DNA of 64,000 nt, from the NCBI GenBank assembly GCA_036346275.1, contig CM070730.1:39788918-39852917 (forward strand), written 5' to 3'. The stretch comes from Otatea glauca. Taxonomy: Eukaryota > Streptophyta > Magnoliopsida > Poales > Poaceae. Of this stretch, positions 47,740-59,301 are shown piece after piece. The notes beneath the pieces are model-generated. The model was given only the letters and a program-made list of their open reading frames with translations, made no database searches and had not been told where the DNA came from. Every line of letters begins with the position of its first letter. Within the stretch, counting starts at the first letter, position 1. Made by a program: the position numbers and the translations under genes.

Positions 47740-50565
47740 TGTCGGGACCCGGATTTGCAAATCCAAAACCCTCTATATATACTGCACTAGTCCAGGATCA
47801 CGCTAGTGCACACAGTGGAAACATAGATGAAATACCACTCCATACAACGAATTAACTAAGAAGAAGTAAATTATTATTAAATAAAGCAAACGACCTTATG
47901 GTCAATGTTTACACCATTATGCCTTAAGGGCTTAAGAAACAAATAACTATTGCAGCGAAAAAGATAACTTGAGCCATTCGACATGCTACAGGCAATCGTC
48001 TGGGGAACGCCTTCCTAGTCCACGTAGTTTCATAGAATTCCTCCTCATGATACTCATTATCTCCTGGTCCTTCCTCAGCAACTGATAAACAAAGGCGTAT
48101 AGCCGTGAGTACAAAAAGTACTCAGCAAGCCGTAGGGAATTGATGCAATATATTCATGCACGGCTTGACAAGGATGGCCATATGGTTCATTTGCAGAAAG
48201 TAATAACTTGAATTGAAATACAATAAATAGATTGAAAGCATAGTTATGAAAAGATAAATGAATAACTGGTAGATCAATGGTATACAACAAAATAACAGTG
48301 AACTCCCTGTTCACATCCCAACAATTCCACATTTCATGAAACACTCTATACCCTGCGTGAAATTCCCGGGCTTGTCCATGACTGCGGACGCGGCTATTTG
48401 AATAGTTTTACACTCTGCAGAGGTTGTACAACTTTACCCACAAGACATGAACATCTCTTTGTGCAAACGTTACTAATACACTTCCTTTGGTGTGTCGTAG
48501 AGATATCATGACAAAGCCTTTACAATGCACTGTCTAAACTCGGTACTGCTTGCTAAGGTTTCACCCCTTAGGGCCCCCTCTTGCGCCTTGCGAATTTACC
48601 CGTCCATCCCGGAACCCACACCACCAATTGGCAGTACTCAAGGCTCTCATTGCAAATTAATCAGCTAGGTCTGTCCCATACCAGACTTGTGGTAGTACGG
48701 TTAGGCCCAGTTCAATGGCGCACAAGATTAAGTCCTTAAGTTATCTCAGGCAAGACATCCACATCCCAATGTGCTAGAAAGCACCCCTTTACTGCACGAT
48801 CACTTGCCCGAGGGAAAACAATTCGTTCAACCAAGACCAATGGCAAACCCCGCTATTGTACAACAAATTTTACAACAGTGGCTAACGGCCACAATTCAAT
48901 ATCTCATTAAGTCAAGATTAACATTATTCAATATGTGACATGAAATCCTTTCGTACAACTAAGCATGTCTAAGCATAGCTACATAACCCAATGTTGGTAT
49001 AATGATTATGTCCAACTAGTAATGTCCCAACCTAGGTTTAACAATGGATACATGGCATCCCAATTAATCAAGGTGGCATAATGTCAACTAGGTAAATAAC
49101 TACTTCCATAAAGTAAGCTTTGATACACAAATAGCATGCAATTGTATAAAAGTAAAGTACTTTTGTAAACATAGGATCAATATGGTCAAGGGCTACGACT
49201 TGCCTTGCTGATCTAGTGCTGAGTCTTGGTCTTCAAAGTCTTCGTTTGCTCCCTCGGAATTAGCGTCTACCGGAAAAGAAAGCAATAAAACCAAATAAAT
49301 ACCAAACAGAGACTCAAACAAGCTCAAAACTAAAAATAAATGGCTCTGGAAGATAGATCATGATTTTAGAAAAAATTAGAAATTTGAATCGCCTCAATCA
49401 GAGTTCGTTGAGGGAGAACGAGCTTCTGAAAAATTAAATCAGAGAAAAAGACTGAAAATCAGAAAATTGGAATTTCCTGATTTATTTTTCTATTGAAAAA
49501 TCGGTTTATTGCGCAACGCTGACGTCAGCTGGCTTTTGGTGGACTGGGTCCACGGAACGGGTTCGGTTCACCGTGCACTCGGCGCACGGCCGATGTCAGC
49601 GCTGACGCAGGCGAGTCACGCGTCGCTCATCTGGCGATAGGGCCAGATCGGACGGCTGAGATGCGGGGCTACGGGGAGCGGCGGCATGGTGCTATCCGGG
49701 ACATCGGCTGGTGATCGGACGGCCACGATCGAGCGAAGCAGGCCGACGGCGAGCGGCGGCGCGGCTTACCGTAGGCGAGGAAGAAGACGTGGCGAACGGC
49801 GCAACGACGACGGATCGGACGTGCGCGGGTGCGGATCCTGAAGAGGATGACGCGGTGAACTCAACGAGACACGTGGCTACGGTGGAGAGGCACCGGAGCG
49901 GCGAGGCGACGGGGAAAGGCTTCGGCTGCGGCGGCGAAGCTACGACGAGCTCGCAACGACGGCCGGCGGGGTCTTGGGCGACGGGAAAGCGACGACAGGC
50001 GCGGCGCGACGAGAGGAACCCGGATCAAACGATGGCTCGGCTTTTTATGGCCTCGATGGATGCGCAACGGACGCGGCATGGACGCCAAGGCGTGAGCGGT
50101 GCGGACTCCGAGCGGCGGCGGCGTGCGGTTAGGGTTTCGCGGGGTGCTATCTCAGCCGCATATGCGGCGCGAATCCGGCGGCCGACGCGACGCGGGTTGC
50201 ACAGCGGAGCTGGGCCGAGGAAACGGGCCGATGGGCCAAGCAGGCCGGGTGGAGATGGGCCACGTGGGGAAAAACAGCCCGGAAGGCTTTTTAGAAAAAC
50301 AAAAAATATTTCTGAATTAAGAAATTGCCAGAAATTCAAATAAATAGCAAATAAATTAAGAAAAATCCCCAAAAATACAGAAAAATTCCTTGAAGTACAA
50401 TGAACCCAACCAAAACTGAAAATCTTTAGTTTGATGTATAGTTCAGTCAAATTAAATCCTTTCATTTATGGAAACTTCAAATTAAGCTGGAATAAATTCA
50501 AGGAAAATGCAAATGGTTTACTTTTGAATTCAAACATTCCAAAACTCAATTTTTGGGATGTTACA
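47740..50565 (-). mobile_element. E8: gypsy solo LTR (Tekay-like), 2.8 kb
   Basis: The minus strand starts TGTAACATCCC and ends GGGTCCCGACA, with a 5-bp flank duplication (one mismatch) and no internal region. Parts resemble the E2 LTR, for example CCCCCTCTTGCGCC (48,575) and CTAGTGCACACAG (47,802). It carries the stem-loop GAGTAC...GTACTC (48,107-48,123), the CTCTGCAGAG palindrome (about 48,413), the GGCAAG motif (about 49,173-49,210) and a GC-rich block (49,510-50,290) that also yields spurious long ORFs. A weak TATA-like CCATAAAAAG lies at 50,041-50,050 on the minus strand. Confidence 0.85.
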
Positions 50566-50578
50566 ACGTTATTGCAGG

Positions 50579-51291
50579 ATGCCTACAACATGGTCCCTCG
50601 ATGAAATCCTGGAAAGTAAAGCCACGTGAGGCTCTCAACATCCAAGAGTTGATATTCCTACGCCGGCTCAGCCGAATCCTCAACATCCTACCACTAGAGC
50701 ATCTACGTCTCAATAAGCAAATCAGCGTGAACCTCTGCCACCTCCCCAGGATATGAAAGAAAATATTCCTGAAGAGCAACTACCAGGACCCCCGACCATG
50801 GCTCAAGTTTTAGCCATGATTGAGCAGGGTCGCTAGGCAATACACTCCTTCTTCAGCAGCTGGTTCAAAACACCGCCAACCTTGGTGCTGCTACCCGAGG
50901 TTGTAATTGAGGGGCCCCACAACCATCTAAGTTGGGTGAGTTTTTGAAAAATCGGCCATCTAATTTCTCGTTGTCATCAGAACCCCTTGATGCTGACGAC
51001 TGGCTTCGCACCATAGAGAGCAAGTTGGCCATCACCCAATGTGATGACCAAGAGAAAGTACTTTATGCTTCATATCAGCTGCAAGGAGCCGTAGCAGTCT
51101 AGTGGGAAAACCATCAGGTTATACTACTTGGGTGGCATTTAAAGAAGCCTTCACCGGGCACATATTCCGGTGAGTGTCATCGAAGTCAAGAAGCGAGAAT
51201 TCCTAGAGTTGAAGCAAGGAAGCCTGTCGGTGATGGAATACCTTCACCGCTTCACTTACCTATCTCATTATGCTACTTCTGAGATGTCACA
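50579..51291 (+). pseudogene. E5 gag (Retrotrans_gag), broken by E9
   Basis: The frame starts MPTTWSLDEILESKAT and then meets TGA, TAA and TAG, each one C-to-T change from Arg or Gln, while staying in the same frame to AQVLAMIEQGR. After frame changes the Retrotrans_gag core is clear: LGEFLKNRPSNFS, DADDWLRTIESKLA, EKVLYASYQLQGAVAV with TAG-TGG where Trp-Trp is usual, then IEVKKREFLELKQGSLSVME and YLHRFTYLSHYA. It is cut at 51,292 by E9. Gag of a Ty3/gypsy element; RT and integrase are not in the window. Confidence 0.85.
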
Positions 51292-54200
51292 TGTAACATC
51301 CTGAAAAATGGGTAATAATAAGAAATTAAATAATATATTTGAATAAGTTTTAATTTGTATTTCCCTGGGGTTTTCTAAATTTTTATGAGTTTTCTTGATT
51401 TCTTTGATTATTGATTAAAGAGAAAATTCCTTTTTCTAATCAACCAACCATTACTTAAGTAATAAGAAAAGATTTATAAAGCAAAAAAATAATAAAAAAA
51501 ATACTTTTAAAATTCGTGGAGCTATCCAAAACACAAAATATAATTTTAATGTCATGCCAAAATATTAAATGATGAAAATAAAGGTAATTTAATGAATCAA
51601 GACTAGCAATAGTAAAAATGTCAGAAATTAAATGTTCATAATTTCGATGTGAACATTTTTATATTATCTTCTCCCTGGATAGAGTCATCTTCAGTAAAAA
51701 TATCAGGAGATAATCCTTAGGTTTGATATTTATAAAAATTCAAAAACCGAATAGCTAAAAATCTGGAAACTTCAATGTCAGAATTTTATTAAATAAAATG
51801 TTAATAATCAGAAGATGAAAATTTTACATGAGTTTAATGTGCCCATAAGGAACCTTGATAAAAATTTTATAAATTTTTGAAAAATATATAAGTACCTAAA
51901 TAAATGTAAAATATAATGCATAAATTTATGCATAGTGCGCTGTCAGAATTTTTGCAAATTCTACATGCGTCCAATAGGTCTGAAATTTTTATGGTAGGTT
52001 CTAAAATATCTCAGGTACACTCAGTAAATTCTCCAATAATTTAACAATTAGATTGGAAACAGATTCAGTGAACCCAATTCGGCCTTCTCGCAGATCAAAC
52101 CGGAGTTCTCCTTCTCTATCTCTGCCGCGCGGGCCCGATTCACTGTGTGGTCCCACCTGTTAGCCGCAGACACCGCCTTCTTCCTCCCCTCTCGTAGCCG
52201 AGCTCGCACGTGACCGAAGCCACTTCGCCTGCTGTAGCATCGTCACCGCGGCAGCTGCGCGTCGCCCAAGGAAACCGCCTTGTTACTATCTTGCCACGCC
52301 ATGTCCTTGCTCTAATTTTTCGCAGAACGGCCCATTCCTTCTCCTGTTCTAGCACCGCAAAACTCAGCCGAGTTCACACCATGTGTAAGCTTCTCTACAA
52401 CGCCTCCCCTGGCCGATAAATACTAGAAAAAGATCGCCAGAGACCATGTTTCAAAACCCCTCAAGTTTCATTCGCTCTACTTCACCACACATCGCCAATT
52501 TCGCGTTTTTCTGAATCGGCCGACGAACCCTAGTTTTTGGTTCGTGATCGATTAAAGGTGGTCCAAGCAACCAATCTTCAATTGTTTTCTGTTATAGCAT
52601 CCCTAGCTCACAAGCATAAAAAACCCTCTATTATTTTCAAGAAATTCCGACCGGAGCTCCGCCGCCACTACGCCCCCTTCTTCTACGCAACCGGTGATAG
52701 GTGGTGAGCTAATCCGACCCTTCTCTGAGCTTCCATTTGGCAAAAATGAAACCACTGGAACACATAAATGCTAGAACCGGAACCCATTCCATCGGGGATG
52801 CCCTCTGTCACCGACACGGCTCGTCGCATCCTCCGCCGCCGCATGTCCACAGTGGCGAGATGGTTCGGCTAGTCGCTGGTAAGAATGGGTACCGCCATTA
52901 GATGCGCAAAAGTGTGCTGATGCTAACCGTGCCCTCGGCCGGACTGGAGCATCACCGGATCCTCGCCGGCAGTGAGCTCTAGCTCGTGCCCTGTTCGGTC
53001 TCACTGACAGGCGGGCCCGAGATGTCAGCGGCTCGGTCGGATTTGAACAGCTCTGTTGGTGCGAAGCAAAAGAACTAGTTCAAATTCAAACTTGAATATC
53101 TTTCGCATTTTAAATCCAAATGAGATGAAACCAATTTCTAAATTCGTAAAAAATCATGAGCTTCCAGAATATGCAAAAATATTTTGAAAAGCTATTCTGG
53201 AAAAATATTTTAATCCAAAGGTGAATAGTAGACATGAAAATAGACTAAATGTAGAAAGTTTGCAAATAAAGTTGAAATTGTATGGAACCAATTCTGTTAT
53301 GATCCTCATTCTACTAGGAATCCATGCATATAAAAATATTTGGTTAACTAGTTATTTTAGGTCTTTTCTATTGAAATCAAATATTGTTAGTTTGATTAAG
53401 TAAGAATAAATAAACTAATAAGAAAAGAATTTCAGGAAATTGCTAAACATATTTTCTTTTTAGCATAATAGCAGTATAATGTTAGGCTAGGTAAAAATAT
53501 TAATCAATCAATGATTTATGCAAATAGGATGTGTTTTAGTATGAAGAGCATAATCAGCATATCCATGTGTATATATATGTATGTATGTGTTCATGCAAGT
53601 CGATACCTGAATCTAAAAATTAGTTCATGGAGATGTGGTAAATAACTTAATGTGTCACGCCTACATAATAAAATGGCAGCAAGAAGTTTGGTGAAAAATG
53701 CTTAATTCAAAAGTCTTTAAATACATTGCTTTGCATCTGAATCCTATTAACAACATACTATTTTATGGTATCACTATAAGACAAATCTTTCTACTTCAAA
53801 TAATTTTAGCATCTAAAACTCGTTAAAATAAAATGAATAATTCACATGAAGCAAGAAATACTTAATATCTTTTAGTCCAAAAGCAGTGAAGGTAACCACC
53901 AATGAAAAGACAGGATAACCGCATAAACATGAATCAAAATCTTACCAATAAATACTCATGGTTCTCCAAATAAGCTTTTATTTGGATTTTCTATCTGTCT
54001 TCTTTTGCCCTTATGTTGGTTCGCTATCTATTGTATGTTATTCTTGATCCTATTATTTCAAATACTTACTTTCAATGTTTGCAAAGCTATTATGTATGCG
54101 CGTACTTGTCATAAAAATGCTATGTTGGAATATTGGTAGATATACCTAATATTTCATGGAACTTACTTGATTAGTATGGATATGTGAACCTTGATAACCA

Positions 54201-54860
54201 TAGAAAAAGGGTAGACATTACATAATGTCAAATTGGGTATATACGTTAATAATCATGCTTAGCCTTGCACATTTAGCAATGGAGTAGATGATCAAATCAA
54301 ACCGCTTCTTGGGAATTTGAAATTTTGGAATTACTAATTGCCAATTGTTGATCTTTTGACTAAAAACTCAAAATAAAACTATAGTTTAGATGCGGGCAAT
54401 TTTTGGCAATAGCCGGTTGTGCAAGGGCTAGACTTTTACGTAGTGTAGGTGGAGATTATTGCCCGTGACGAATTAAGGACCGAGCTATGGGTTGTGTTCA
54501 AGCCAAGAATATCGTACAACCACGAGTGCTGGTATGGGACAGCCTTAACCTATTAAGTTGCTTAGGTCTGGCTTTGCACATTGGTAGGCGGGAGATAGTA
54601 TGAGCAATCCTTTCCAGGTTTGCTTATGAGGGGCTTCCACACTTCGTTGTGGGTAAATGCATATCGGTATAACGGTGTACGCCTTGGTATGGGAAGAAAC
54701 CCTTATCGCAGGGATTTACTGCTTCTATCGCAGGGAATTACTGCTTGTATTACCACTTTAAATGACAGGGATACACTATCATGTTTCTTCTCCATAATAA
54801 GGATTTAACGTCATCGGGCTGGTGCAAAGCTAGGTCTATGTAATGTAACGGTAATGTTAT
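51292..54860 (+). mobile_element. E9: gypsy LTR, cut by the Sirevirus E10
   Basis: Starts TGTAACATCCTG inside E5 gag (left flank TCACA). It has the AT-rich / GC-rich (52,080-53,060) / AT-rich layout of the E1, E5 and E7 LTRs, and late segments such as GGCAATAGCCGG (54,402) and TGGGCTGGTGCAAAGC-like sequence (54,815) match them. A TATA-like GATAAATACT lies at 52,415-52,424. The GGCAAG motif is mostly deleted (about 54,035). It stops at 54,860, and its remainder should continue beyond the window after E10. Confidence 0.78.
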
Positions 54861-55004
54861 TGAAGGATCGAAAAAGGCGACTAGAGGGGGGTGAATAGGA
54901 GCCAAATAAAATTTTCGAATAAACTCTCCCCCTAGATTTCAGACCACCAAAAGACCAGAAAGAAAGAACTGAACCATCGATCAAGCAATTTCATGAACAG
55001 AGGC

Positions 55005-55335
55005 TCCGACCAGTTAAGGTCGGGTGAACAGTAAAAACTGCACTGGTCAGGTAGCTCTGGTCGGATGAACAGTACTGCGAACTGGTCGTCAGTACTAGTC
55101 GGATGAACAGTGCTCCCGACCTGCAGAGGTCGGATGAACAGTACTCGGGGAATAGTGTTGGGTGAACAGTACCCCCCCGACCAGCACTGGTCGGATGAAC
55201 AGTACTCCCGATCTGCAGAGGTCGGATAAACAGTGCTCGGAGCGAATAGTGTTCGATGAACAGTACTCCCGACCTACAGAGGTCGGATGAACAGTACTCC
55301 CCGACTGCAGAGGTCGGATGAACAGTAAAATCGGC
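55005..55335. repeat. Tandem array with palindromic units in E10 LTR (array 1)
   Basis: About ten copies of a roughly 31-base unit carrying GGTCGGATGAACAGTACTC, often followed by CCGACCTGCAGA, so each unit can fold on itself. Units vary slightly. It lies toward the end of the LTR in element orientation. Confidence 0.9.
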
Positions 55336-56184
55336 ACGATAACAAAAGCAGAAATCGATGTAACTTTTGATCGGCTGATCAAAAAACAGTGAAATTTTAT
55401 GTGCACCTCTCTAAGGATGTCAGGAACCTATTTCAAACATTAATTGAAGGAATTGATACCAAGGTTCCGTCCCTTTTCAGTTTAACAAATGCAACACCAA
55501 AAAAAAAATCACGAACACAGACCTCACCCCTAACTTGCTGGTGGGAGTTGATGGTCAGAAATCCATGGATGACTCTCCACAAATCATAGCAAGCAAGTAC
55601 ACGAGGAAACAACCCTTCAAACAAATAGAAACACGATCTGAAGGCACTTTCTTCTACTAGGCATAAAAATTGGTTTCTTACAAAACTGAATAGAAGAGGT
55701 TGTAGATTGCCTAGATGATTGGGATATGATCTACAGCAGATTCATACAGCAATCTTTCATCCTTGGCAACAAGAACCAGAAGCCAATCAAGACTAAAGAA
55801 CTGCAAGTCACACGTTTACGCATTTTAAGAACACACAGATTTACAACTTGCAACAAGAACGCAAGGATTGCCTAGATAATTGAAAGCATCGAATCCAGAG
55901 AAGAGTTCATCAATCATGAATTTCAACAAAGACTCAATAGCATGTAGAAGGAGATGAGGCAAATCCAAATTACGTAAAGTAAATTGCAAGTAAGTAAATG
56001 CGTAAATTAGATAATGAATTTAAGTGCGTAATGTAAATACGTAAGGAAATGAAACAAGAACATAAATGAAGAACATTTCATTTCTGGAAGGGAGGTTTAC
56101 AAAGCCTCACAACAAAGTGGGCAAAACTCAAATGAGCAGCAAAAACCTCAGAACCTTCAAAGAGGGGAGGCTGCCCCTACCCCT

Positions 56185-56194
56185 CTATATATAG
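56185..56194 (-). promoter_or_regulatory. E10 LTR TATA box 1
   Basis: The minus strand reads CTATATATAG. It lies in a segment that looks like a diverged duplicate of the segment around 56,359-56,368. Confidence 0.5.
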
Positions 56195-56358
56195 TGACTT
56201 GGGATCAATTCCCACCTTTGGATGTCCTGCTTCAAACCTAAGCCAACATCCAAGAGCCAGGATTTAATCCTTACACTGTCACTCTCAACAACTCACAACT
56301 ACTCACGTACACTTTCCTCACCTGCTCAACCCCTACAGGGAGATACCCCTCTCCCTGC

Positions 56359-56368
56359 CTATTTATAG
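56359..56368 (-). promoter_or_regulatory. E10 LTR TATA box 2
   Basis: The minus strand reads CTATAAATAG, a strong TATA box, 174 bases upstream (element sense) of the other. Both are flanked by similar CCCCTCTCCC and CTTGG words, suggesting a duplicated core promoter. Confidence 0.6.
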
Positions 56369-56817
56369 CAGGCTTGGACCACCTACCTCCCTTGGATGAG
56401 CCACTAAACCCTAGAGCACTCCATCAAGGGCTGAGATTTTACCCACTCACACAGCTATGCATGGGCTGACCCGAAACCCAACAACACAACGGGTTTTGCA
56501 CGCTTTTCAAATCATACTAACTTGACCCGCTACTCTATCTTCCTGACCACGATCCAACGGTCCTCCTTGATCAGAGCAGCTCCAAATTAAAATCTCATCC
56601 ATTCCTTTGTCTTATTGGCTTGCAGCTACTCCCTGGCCTCAGTCATCTTTGGCGACACCTTGATCATCTGGACCTCAGCTCTCCCAGCCTAGTCCTGATC
56701 TCCTTCACCTCACCATGACCTAGCTCCAAAGTCCTACAACCATCATAGACAAGGAAACCACATCACATAGCAATGTCCAACAACACACATCCATCTCAAC
56801 AGACAGATATACACTAC

Positions 56818-57170
56818 GCTGACCAGCAAAACCCCGACCATACGTGGTCTGACCAGTGGTCTCCATCCCGACCACTCGAGGTCTGTTCACTGGTCTCCGA
56901 CTCAATCACTCGGAGTCTCAACCATTCGGAGTCGGACGACCCAACCACTCAGGGTCGGACGACTGGTCTCCGACCAGCCAAAATCCCGACCACTCAGGTC
57001 GGACGAACTGACCACTCAGGGTCGAACGACTGGTCTCCGACCAGCCAAAGCCTCGACCACTCGGGGTCGGACGACTAGTCTCCAACCAGCCAAAGTCCCG
57101 ACCACTCAGGTCGGACGACCCGACCACTCGAGGTCGGACGACTGGTCTCCAACCAGCCAAAGCCTCGAAG
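56818..57170. repeat. Inverted-repeat array in E10 LTR (array 2)
   Basis: About six units of roughly 55-60 bases built from CGACCACTC(G)AGGTCGGACGA and CTGGTCTCCGACCAGCC. Each unit has nested palindromes of CGACC/GGTCG. It lies at the start of the LTR in element orientation, upstream of the TATA boxes. The ORFs here are repeat-driven. Confidence 0.9.
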
Positions 57171-57283
57171 CCGGTAGACCTACACTCAAATTGCTTCAAA
57201 TCCAAATCAATTTAAAACAACACAAGCTCAAAACTCATCAATTACTCATCACACACAAGGATAGACCTCCACATGGTCTTTCA

Positions 57284-57297
57284 ATCTCCCCCTTGAT
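57284..57297 (-). other. E10 polypurine tract adjacent to the 3' LTR
   Basis: The minus strand reads TCAAGGGGGAGAT immediately before the LTR start TGAAAGACC. Confidence 0.75.
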
Positions 57298-59301
57298 GAG
57301 TATATTGACAAACACATGAAAAGGCATAAGTTTTGAGTTTGAAAGAGAGAAGAAGAAAGTAATTTGATTGCAAAGTCAAACTTGGTCCAGAGAGAAAGAT
57401 ATAAAATTATGACCAAGTTGGCAGAAAGAATTTAGAGCAAGACCATGAAAAGAGCAAGTTTTCCACAAAAGCTCTAAAAACCAATCATAAGTACCAAATG
57501 TGATTATGATCCATAAGAGATAGCAAAGATTTACACATTTTATCTCCCCTTTTCTACATTTTAAATGATGCCTTTTCTACATTTTCTCCCCTTTTGGCAA
57601 TATAGGCATCAAAATAGAATTTTCTCCCTCTTTTATGTATGCATGAAATGCAACCTAAGGGAGCTTTGAAGATTATCCAAATGATCATAATGGCAAGATA
57701 TGACACCAAGCTTATCAATCTCAGATAATGACCAAACTAAGACATGTCCAGTGCAAATAACAAATTTTGCTCATAAGCTAGGTTTTGAAAATGTATCATT
57801 TTTAGCAAGATTTAAAAAGTGCAAAACTTAGCAAAGTTTCAAAACTAGAAGCAAAACCACTCAGGGATCAAATGGAAAACCTAGAGTTCAACCTACTCAA
57901 CACTTTGGGAATTTTGAAGTGCATATTAGGTCCTTGAGCCCATTTTTCAATTTATGCAAATTTTCTTTAAGACTTGAAAAATATAGCGGGTGCAAATGTT
58001 TGACATTATTTGCATTCTTTACCCACTTATGTGTTTGATATTTGCAATTTTTTTGTTGATTGACTCAAGCCATTTTCGATCATCTCAAGAGTAACTCTTA
58101 AGAGAATGATCTTGGTCATACACAATATATTCCAAGTTCATCCCAAATGCAATGGGAGGCGATCTCGAGAATATAAAGTCTGAAATCAATTTTGCACAAA
58201 AGTGTCAATTTTTTTAATTTTCAATTTAGCACATATAAGCAATTCAAGGACTCAAATATGGATCAAGCAAATTTCACCCAAGTTGCTATAGGGACTCTAG
58301 AGAATTCCAAAATTTCACAATTCATGGTAAAAGCTCTTAGAGAAGAAACTTAGTAAGTAAAAGCAACATGTTTCATCAAGTTTTCATTTAAAGCTTTTAA
58401 GTTTTTCAGATTTCAATGAACATTAGCTTGATAAATGAACTTGGACATATCTAAGCTAGTGATTTTCTTCGAAAGATATAGCATGATGTATTTCACGAAG
58501 ATTGAGTCAAATGCATAATAGACAAAGCTCATAAAACGGAAAATGCAGTCTAAATGCAATGCATGAACAGATTCCCAAACTCCCCCTCAACAATTGAATC
58601 AATTTTAAGCTCAAATCTGGTTAAAGTTGGGTTATTATCAAGATTAGGCATAAAGAAAACCCGAATGAACTCAATAATAACCAGAAAAACAGAATGAGGA
58701 GAACAAATCGAGAAACTGCAAAACTGGATGGCTATAGAGCATAGAAAAGATATAAGAAACTCACTACAGCTTAGACTCGCTCTTATCTTCCCAAATGACT
58801 GACATAGGGAAGCTGACTCTAGATCCCAACTAAGGAGTGCACACAGACCCTGTCTACCCAGGAGGTCCAAAACTTGCTAGACTTAAAAGACTGTGAGGGA
58901 ACTCAACCTAGAGAGAAGAGAGAACAGCTAATCACGCATGATAGCAACCTAAAGCACAAGATAAGAGGTCAATGCGAGGCATGACAGAAGTCTAAGTGAG
59001 TGAACTCAACTTAAGAAAACAAGCCCAAAGTCACCCAGAAGAAGAAAGGAAATGCTGGAAGAGAATATATAGTACATAATATACAAACCATCTCCCCCTC
59101 AAGATAAGCCGTATGGGCTCACGACTCCAAGCTCACTCCTCAAGGCAACAAACCTGGAGCTATCCAAAGGCTTGGTGAAGATATCGCTAATCGAGGTCAC
59201 TCTCTACAAATCGAGCGCGATATCTCCCTTCTCCACATGGTCTCTAAGGAAGTGATATCTAATATCAATGTGCTTGGTCCGGGAATGTTGCCTTCGGGTT
59301 T
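57298..59301 (-). mobile_element. E10 untranslated region with repeated polypurine tracts
   Basis: No coding signal. Further purine runs (minus strand) lie at 57,544-57,553, 57,584-57,597, 57,622-57,633, 58,579-58,590 (GAGGGGGAG core) and 59,091-59,100 (GAGGGGGAGA). Sireviruses are known for such multiple polypurine tracts before the 3' LTR. The pol remnant probably extends slightly into 59,100-59,300 (readable in fragments). Confidence 0.65.

Larger units (their letters stand above)
54861..57283 (-). mobile_element. E10 3' LTR
   Basis: Minus-strand ends are TGAAAGACC... and ...GATCCTTCA, next to a polypurine tract at 57,284. Length is 2,423 bases. It contains two arrays built on CGACC/GGTCG inverted repeats (55,005-55,335 and 56,818-57,170) and two TATA boxes. 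The other LTR lies beyond the window. The likely duplicated target is GTTAT at 54,856-54,860. Confidence 0.75.

Noticed and set aside
49711..50343. 210-codon Arg-rich ORF
   Set aside because: Lies in the GC-rich block of solo LTR E8; the opposite strand is equally open and no domain is visible.
55005..55335. CRISPR-like repeat array
   Set aside because: Repeats are adjacent with no unique spacers, lie in a plant retrotransposon LTR, and no cas genes exist.
56773..57205. ORFs on both strands over the second LTR array
   Set aside because: Repeat-driven readings without start context or conservation.
59090..59100. E10 LTR boundary at 59,090 next to a purine tract
   Set aside because: TG...CA ends also fit here, but the tract at 57,284 abuts a better terminal match (TGAAAGACC / GATCCTTCA), and Sireviruses carry several such tracts.
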